A stretch of 8,731 nucleotides of DNA from Candidatus Omnitrophota bacterium (GTDB taxonomy: Bacteria; Omnitrophota; Gorgyraeia; Gygaellales; Profunditerraquicolaceae). The notes beneath the pieces are model-generated. The model was not told where the DNA came from, made no database searches, and saw only the letters and a program-made list of their open reading frames with translations. The stretch's first letter is position 1. Every line of letters begins with the position of its first letter. The DNA is taken from NCBI GenBank assembly GCA_030018895.1, contig JASEHM010000027.1, positions 1 to 8,731 of the forward strand, read 5' to 3'. Shown here piece after piece: positions 6,035-8,731 of this stretch. The translations under genes and the position numbers were made by a program.

Positions 6035-7153
6035 ATGGTTACACTTTTTATTTTTTTAATAATTTTAAGCGTGCTTATCTTTGTCCATGAATTCGGGCAT
6101 TTTATTACTGCCAGAAAAATGGGCGTTAGGGTTGAGAGTTTCTCTTTGGGTTTTGGGCCGCAAATATTGAAAAAGAAAAAAGGAGAAACCGAGTATAGCA
6201 TTAGCCTGATACCTTTGGGTGGTTACGTTAAGATGGCAGGGGATAATCTAGAGGAATATACGGGTAAGAGTTACGAGTATTTTTCAAAACCCGTGGGAAA
6301 GCGTTTCTGGATAATTGTAAGTGGCGCTTTATTAAATTATATCTTGGGATTTTTATGTTTCTGGTTTATATTTTTCGCGGGCTGTCCTATGCTTACTACT
6401 AAAGTAGGCGGCCTTATTGAAGGCCTTGGGGCAAAGAAGGCAGGCATAGAGGCCGGTGATAGGATTATTGCAATAGATAACCAGAAGGTAGGGCTTTGGG
6501 ATGATTTAATAAAAATTATCCATAACAAAAAAGAGGCTGATAAGGTTTCACTTCTTATTGTTAGAAATAACGAAGAGCATAAAATAGATGTTTTGATAAA
6601 AGAAAGGCAATTGGACGAGGTCATAGGTTCTTCAGGTGGCAAGCGAAGTAGCTTTAGTGGCAGGAAGCAAAAAGTGGGATTACTTGGTATACTCCCTGAT
6701 TATAATGATGTCCTTGTGACGAAGCACGGCTTTTTTAAGTCCTTTTTTCTGGCCTTGAATAAAACTTGGTATTTAACTGAAGCTACATACAGGGGTTTAT
6801 GGATGATCATAACAGGCAGCGTATCTTTTCGCGATTCAGTAACCGGGCCATTAGGCATGTTTATTATAACCTCAAAAGTTGCAACGCATGGCATAATTGC
6901 GATTTTAGATTTCTTAGGATTAATCAGTGTAAGCTTGAGTTTATTTAATCTCTTGCCTTTTCCTGTGCTGGATGGCGGCCATATTTTATTTTTAGGCTTA
7001 GAGAAGATAAGAGGTAAGACCTTGCGGCCTAAGTTAGAGCAGATTATTACGCAAATCGGGATGGCCATGATTATTTCTTTTGCCTTATTTGTAACTTATA
7101 ATGATATATTGAGGATGTTTGGCGATAAAATAGGAAAATTTTTTAGGGTATAG
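6035..7153 (+). CDS. rseP: RseP/RasP-type site-2 zinc metalloprotease (single PDZ)
   Basis: This 372-residue M50B intramembrane protease cuts membrane-embedded substrates such as anti-sigma factors or signal-peptide remnants. The first transmembrane helix carries HEFGH (18-22; His18, His22 zinc ligands, Glu19 catalytic), followed by FGP (40-42) and PLGGYVKMAGD (60-70), the usual membrane re-entrant loop. A second membrane segment covers about 91-115. One PDZ domain spans about 120-190 (AGIEAGDRIIAIDNQKV), compared with two in E. coli RseP, making it more like B. subtilis RasP. The C-terminal membrane region has NLLPFPVLDGGHI (305-317), with Asp313 as third zinc ligand, and a last hydrophobic segment at about 340-355. 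A Ser/Gly/Lys/Arg-rich linker at 198-213 is slightly unusual. The substrate cannot be read from this window. The start has no clear Shine-Dalgarno, but translation probably continues from dxr 15 nt upstream. Confidence 0.95.
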   Translation: MVTLFIFLIILSVLIFVHEFGHFITARKMGVRVESFSLGFGPQILKKKKGETEYSISLIPLGGYVKMAGDNLEEYTGKSYEYFSKPVGKRFWIIVSGALLNYILGFLCFWFIFFAGCPMLTTKVGGLIEGLGAKKAGIEAGDRIIAIDNQKVGLWDDLIKIIHNKKEADKVSLLIVRNNEEHKIDVLIKERQLDEVIGSSGGKRSSFSGRKQKVGLLGILPDYNDVLVTKHGFFKSFFLALNKTWYLTEATYRGLWMIITGSVSFRDSVTGPLGMFIITSKVATHGIIAILDFLGLISVSLSLFNLLPFPVLDGGHILFLGLEKIRGKTLRPKLEQIITQIGMAMIISFALFVTYNDILRMFGDKIGKFFRV

Positions 7154-7174
7154 GAAAGCATAAAACACTTTCCT
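7152..7174. terminator. Inverted repeat overlapping the rseP stop codon
   Basis: AGGAAAG (7152-7158) and CTTTCCT (7168-7174) are exact reverse complements around a 9-nt loop, directly at the rseP stop. The position suits a terminator or 3' end stabiliser, but the sequence after it (GTGCCCACTG) has no T-run, so intrinsic termination is doubtful. Confidence 0.3.
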
Positions 7175-7185
7175 GTGCCCACTGC

Positions 7186-7247
7186 GAAAATCGTCTGGAA
7201 TTCCGCGTACAAGTACGCGGAGGAAAAGTTATCGCGAAGCGATTTTC
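7186..7247. repeat. Nested inverted repeat after rseP
   Basis: Outer arms GAAAATCG (7186-7193) and CGATTTTC (7240-7247) enclose a 9-bp GC-rich dyad, TCCGCGTAC-AA-GTACGCGGA (7202-7221). The right outer arm also takes part in a small local dyad, ATCGC-GAA-GCGAT (7231-7243), so two alternative folds exist. No coding potential or known family was recognised. It is part of the 410-bp gap before ispG, which holds no gene. Confidence 0.6.
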
Positions 7248-7281
7248 TTGAATGAAACTTTGCTTTGCCATAAAACAGAAT

Positions 7282-7316
7282 TAAGAACTAAGAGTTAAGA
7301 ACTAAGAAGTAGAGAA
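7282..7316. repeat. Tandem heptamer tract 3 (five units of TAAGAAC type)
   Basis: Consecutive units TAAGAAC, TAAGAGT, TAAGAAC, TAAGAAG and degenerate TAGAGAA make the longest heptamer run in the window. The sequence from TAAGAAC-TAAGAAG through the AGAAAAACTGTAA that follows matches the tract in front of copy B, so heptamers and module travel together. Confidence 0.75.
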
Positions 7317-7346
7317 AAACTGTAACAAAAACCATATCTTTTAATC

Positions 7347-7388
7347 TGTAACAGTTTAGCTTTTAGAAGTGCTTTGTTATTCAGACTG
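7347..7388. repeat. Shared intergenic module, copy C (42 bp)
   Basis: The module begins TGTAACAGTTTAGCTTTT and ends TTGTTATTCAGACTG; 40 of 42 positions equal copy B (3058-3099), and the first 24 match copy A (1216-1239) but for one base. Unlike B, a 26-bp segment separates it from a second CTGTAACA (7320-7327), giving a short direct repeat. A GTCATCCCCG palindromic element follows 34 bp later. Confidence 0.85.
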
Positions 7389-7422
7389 GGCCACATAAAA
7401 ATGGTTTCGACGACAAGCTTTT

Positions 7423-7492
7423 GTCATCCCCGAACGCTTTAATCGGGGATCTAAAATTCTCCGTCGTGGATTCCCGTTTTCGCGGGAATGAC
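7423..7492. repeat. GTCAT-bordered palindromic element upstream of ispG
   Basis: The 70-bp element runs from GTCATCCCCG to CGGGAATGAC. It contains ATCCCCG/CGGGGAT (7426-7432/7444-7450) and ATTCCCGTTTTCGCGGGAAT (7470-7489); the latter fits ATTCCC-N8-GGGAAT and differs from the equivalent part of the 1261-1382 element only in the loop. It is a shorter relative of that element lacking the middle dyads. Antisense reading gives the HSRENGNPR-type peptide often mis-annotated from such repeats. Confidence 0.85.
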
Positions 7493-7504
7493 ACTTTAAT
7501 ATGA

Positions 7505-7542
7505 CGCAATCTGATTGCGAGCCCGCCACCGAAGGTGGCGGG
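7505..7542. repeat. REP-like fragments and strong GC hairpin in the ispG leader
   Basis: CGCAAT-CTG-ATTGCG (7505-7519) is followed by a perfect 9-bp stem, CCCGCCACC-GAA-GGTGGCGGG (7522-7542). GCAATCT and ATTGCGAG in this stretch equal the right and left ends of the REP-like element at 3120-3161, so the dyad looks like a junction between two such repeats. The hairpin ends 21 nt before the ispG ATG. It could affect ispG translation or processing; no anti-terminator or riboswitch fold was recognised. Confidence 0.65.
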
Positions 7543-7563
7543 GCGAATGTCCAAATATAACAA

Positions 7564-8670
7564 ATGAAGATAAGACGAAAAACAAGAATAATAAAAATCG
7601 GTAATATAAAAATTGGCGCTAATAATCCTATTGCCATACAGTCAATGGCCAAGGCCAAAACTTCTTGTATAGAAAAAACAGTTAAGCAGCTTAAAGAACT
7701 AGAAGATGCCGGCTGTGAAATAGCCCGTTTAGCAATAAAAGACAGTTCTGATGCGCGTTCAATTAAGAGGATTAAAACCTTGATAAATTTACCAATAGTT
7801 GCAGATATCCATTTTAATTGGCGCCTGGCTATAGAAGCAATAGATAATGGCGCGGATAAAATCAGGCTAAACCCCGGGAATATTTATAATAAAAAGCAGA
7901 TTAAAGAAGTAGCTACTGCGGCAAAAATTAATTGTGTTCCTATAAGGGTGGGGGTAAATTCAGGGTCGTTGTTGGTACGCCGGTTAGCCGGTTCAATGGC
8001 TCGCCGGCCAGAAGCAGGCAAAATGGTTAAAAGTGCAATGGATTATATAAAAGTTTTGGAGGATTTTAGATTTTATAATATTGTGGTTTCTTTAAAAGGA
8101 TCCAATATTTACGACACAATTAAGGCGTATCAAGAAATAATTAAATTTTGCGATTATCCTTTGCATCTGGGAGTTACTGCAACAGGGTTTTCGTATAGCG
8201 GCGCAATAAAGTCCGCTATTGCCTTAGGGGTTTTGCTAAAGGAAGGAATAGGCGATACCATAAGAGTATCACTCACTGATACTCCAGCGCAGGAAGTCAA
8301 GGCAGCCAAAGCTATTTTAGAATCTTTAGGGCTGCGTTGTTTTGGCCCGGAAATTATCAGTTGTCCAACCTGCGGTAGATGCGAGGTAGATTTAATTAAG
8401 ATAGTGAAGGAGTTGGAAAATCGGTTAATCGGTTTTCCGGTTAGCCAGTTAGCCGGTTTAACCGGCACACCGGCACACCGGCACACCGGCATACCAAAAG
8501 TGGCGCTAATGGGCTGCGAAGTCAATGGTCCTGGAGAAGCAAAACAGGCGGATATAGGAATTGCCTTTGGCAGAAAAGACGGGCTGTTGTTTAGTAAGGG
8601 TAAACCGATAAAAAAAGTTTCTATAAATAAATGTATGGATGTTTTGTTAAAAGAGATAAATAAAATATGA
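7564..8670 (+). CDS. ispG: 4-hydroxy-3-methylbut-2-en-1-yl diphosphate synthase, with in-frame repeat expansion
   Basis: This 368-residue [4Fe-4S] enzyme of the MEP pathway reduces MEcPP to HMBPP. The N-terminal TIM barrel shows RRKTRIIKIGNIKIG (4-18), PIAIQSM (22-28), PIVADIHFN (77-85), DKIRLNPGNI (98-107), RVGVNSGSL (128-136), LHLGVTATG (200-208) and GIGDTIRVSLT (228-238). Cluster ligands are Cys267 and Cys270 (CPTC), Cys318 and Glu325 (GCEVNGPGE). In E. coli, C273 and C305 are 32 apart; here C270 and C318 are 48 apart. The extra 16 residues coincide with an octamer repeat tract (protein 289-311). Another repeat-like patch covers about 139-149. The frame is intact and all ligands are present, so it is probably functional. 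The ATG at 7564 is the first start after an in-frame TAA at 7558-7560; no Shine-Dalgarno is seen. It normally follows rseP, here 410 bp away. Confidence 0.96.
   Translation: MKIRRKTRIIKIGNIKIGANNPIAIQSMAKAKTSCIEKTVKQLKELEDAGCEIARLAIKDSSDARSIKRIKTLINLPIVADIHFNWRLAIEAIDNGADKIRLNPGNIYNKKQIKEVATAAKINCVPIRVGVNSGSLLVRRLAGSMARRPEAGKMVKSAMDYIKVLEDFRFYNIVVSLKGSNIYDTIKAYQEIIKFCDYPLHLGVTATGFSYSGAIKSAIALGVLLKEGIGDTIRVSLTDTPAQEVKAAKAILESLGLRCFGPEIISCPTCGRCEVDLIKIVKELENRLIGFPVSQLAGLTGTPAHRHTGIPKVALMGCEVNGPGEAKQADIGIAFGRKDGLLFSKGKPIKKVSINKCMDVLLKEINKI
7979..8011. repeat. Repeat-like patch inside ispG (CCGGTTAG type)
   Basis: CCGGTTAG (7980-7987) and CCGGTTCA (7988-7995) are followed by ATGGCTCG and CCGGCCAG, keeping the 8-bp spacing. 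The region is also an imperfect palindrome, GCCGGTTAGCC (7979-7989) / GGCTCGCCGGC (7998-8008), with 9 of 11 positions paired. It encodes RRLAGSMARRPEAG, where other IspG proteins carry a charged E-K-D-L-x-x-K-Y-G-type stretch. The octamer equals one in the 8421-8493 tract. Confidence 0.55.
8421..8493. repeat. Octamer minisatellite inside the ispG coding region
   Basis: Nine consecutive units are TCGGTTAA, TCGGTTTT, CCGGTTAG, CCAGTTAG, CCGGTTTAA (9 nt), CCGGCACA three times, and CCGGCATA. Translation in the ispG frame gives RLIGFPVSQLAGLTGTPAHR and then HTGIP, unlike any conserved IspG segment. GCCGGTT-T-AACCGGC (8452-8466) is a perfect dyad at the switch between the two unit types. The four CCGGCAYA units are near-identical, which suggests recent slippage or duplication. 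Confidence 0.9.
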
Positions 8671-8731
8671 TTGCTATCCAAATTAGCTGCTAGAGTGTCA
8701 TTCCCGCAATCTTTAAGCGGGAATCTACGAC
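8671..8731. repeat. Post-ispG spacer with a further GTCATTCCCG palindromic element, cut by the window end
   Basis: After the ispG stop there is 26 bp without features, then GTCATTCCCGC (8697-8707). The arms ATTCCCGC (8700-8707) and GCGGGAAT (8717-8724) surround a 9-nt AATCTTTAA spacer. The left border matches the 1261-1382 element exactly over 10 bp. The right end is probably outside the window. No terminator is visible between ispG and the repeat. Confidence 0.75.

Noticed and set aside
7522..7542. Intrinsic terminator between rseP and ispG
   Set aside because: A strong stem, but it is followed by GCGAATGTCC with no T-run and sits 21 nt before the next start codon.
7377..7658. Two overlapping minus-strand open frames (7377-7658 and 7381-7563) with HSRENGNPR / SFPRKREST-like peptides
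   Set aside because: They are translations of the GTCAT-type palindromic repeat and part of the 42-bp module, and one runs antisense into ispG. Such peptides are a common artefact of these repeats.
8462..8493. Possible CRISPR-like array
   Set aside because: The 8-bp units are head-to-tail without spacers, lie within a coding gene, and no cas genes are present. The intergenic repeats also lack regular spacing.
8154..8681. 175-codon minus-strand open frame opposite ispG
   Set aside because: It lies almost entirely antisense to conserved ispG codons, including the Fe-S motifs; no recognisable domain.

Overview
The window looks like a chromosomal segment of an uncultured Gram-negative-type bacterium of moderate to low GC content. 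Seven intact genes lie on the + strand, separated by gaps packed with small repeats. The MEP isoprenoid route, an RseP-type site-2 protease, a DUF4912/GH57 pair and abundant GTCATTCCCG-type palindromic repeats together suggest a candidate-phylum lineage such as Omnitrophota (OP3, PVC-related). This assignment is an inference from gene content and repeat style; there is no rRNA or other marker here to prove it.

Layout: a perfect inverted repeat (1-28) precedes a DUF4912 protein (57-1121). A 323-bp repeat-bearing gap follows, then a GH57 glucan branching enzyme-type protein (1445-3025). A second repeat-filled gap (3026-3214) leads into the classical envelope/isoprenoid block uppS (3215-3934), cdsA (3937-4734), dxr (4874-6019), rseP (6035-7153) and ispG (7564-8670). 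uppS-cdsA and dxr-rseP are tightly spaced. cdsA-dxr is split by a 61-bp three-hairpin repeat and rseP-ispG by about 410 bp of mosaic repeats. Another palindromic repeat starts after ispG and runs off the window.

How the genes work together: the first two probably serve alpha-glucan (glycogen-like) metabolism. In the second block, Dxr and IspG are early and late MEP-pathway enzymes supplying IPP/DMAPP, UppS turns these into undecaprenyl diphosphate for wall and LPS carriers, CdsA makes CDP-diacylglycerol for phospholipids, and RseP is the intramembrane protease normally encoded in this cluster.

The most unusual content is the repeats. (1) An octamer minisatellite (CCGGTTAG / CCGGCACA types) sits in frame inside ispG and matches a 16-residue (48-nt, six-octamer) expansion between two iron-sulfur ligand cysteines; the one unit in the stop-generating frame is altered so that no TAG forms. 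(2) Three intergenic gaps share a 24-42 bp module (TGTAACAGTTTAGC...) that always lies a short distance upstream of a palindromic element beginning GTCAT. (3) Tandem heptamers of TAAGAAC type occur beside that module. No CRISPR array, tRNA, rRNA, transposase or defence system was seen.
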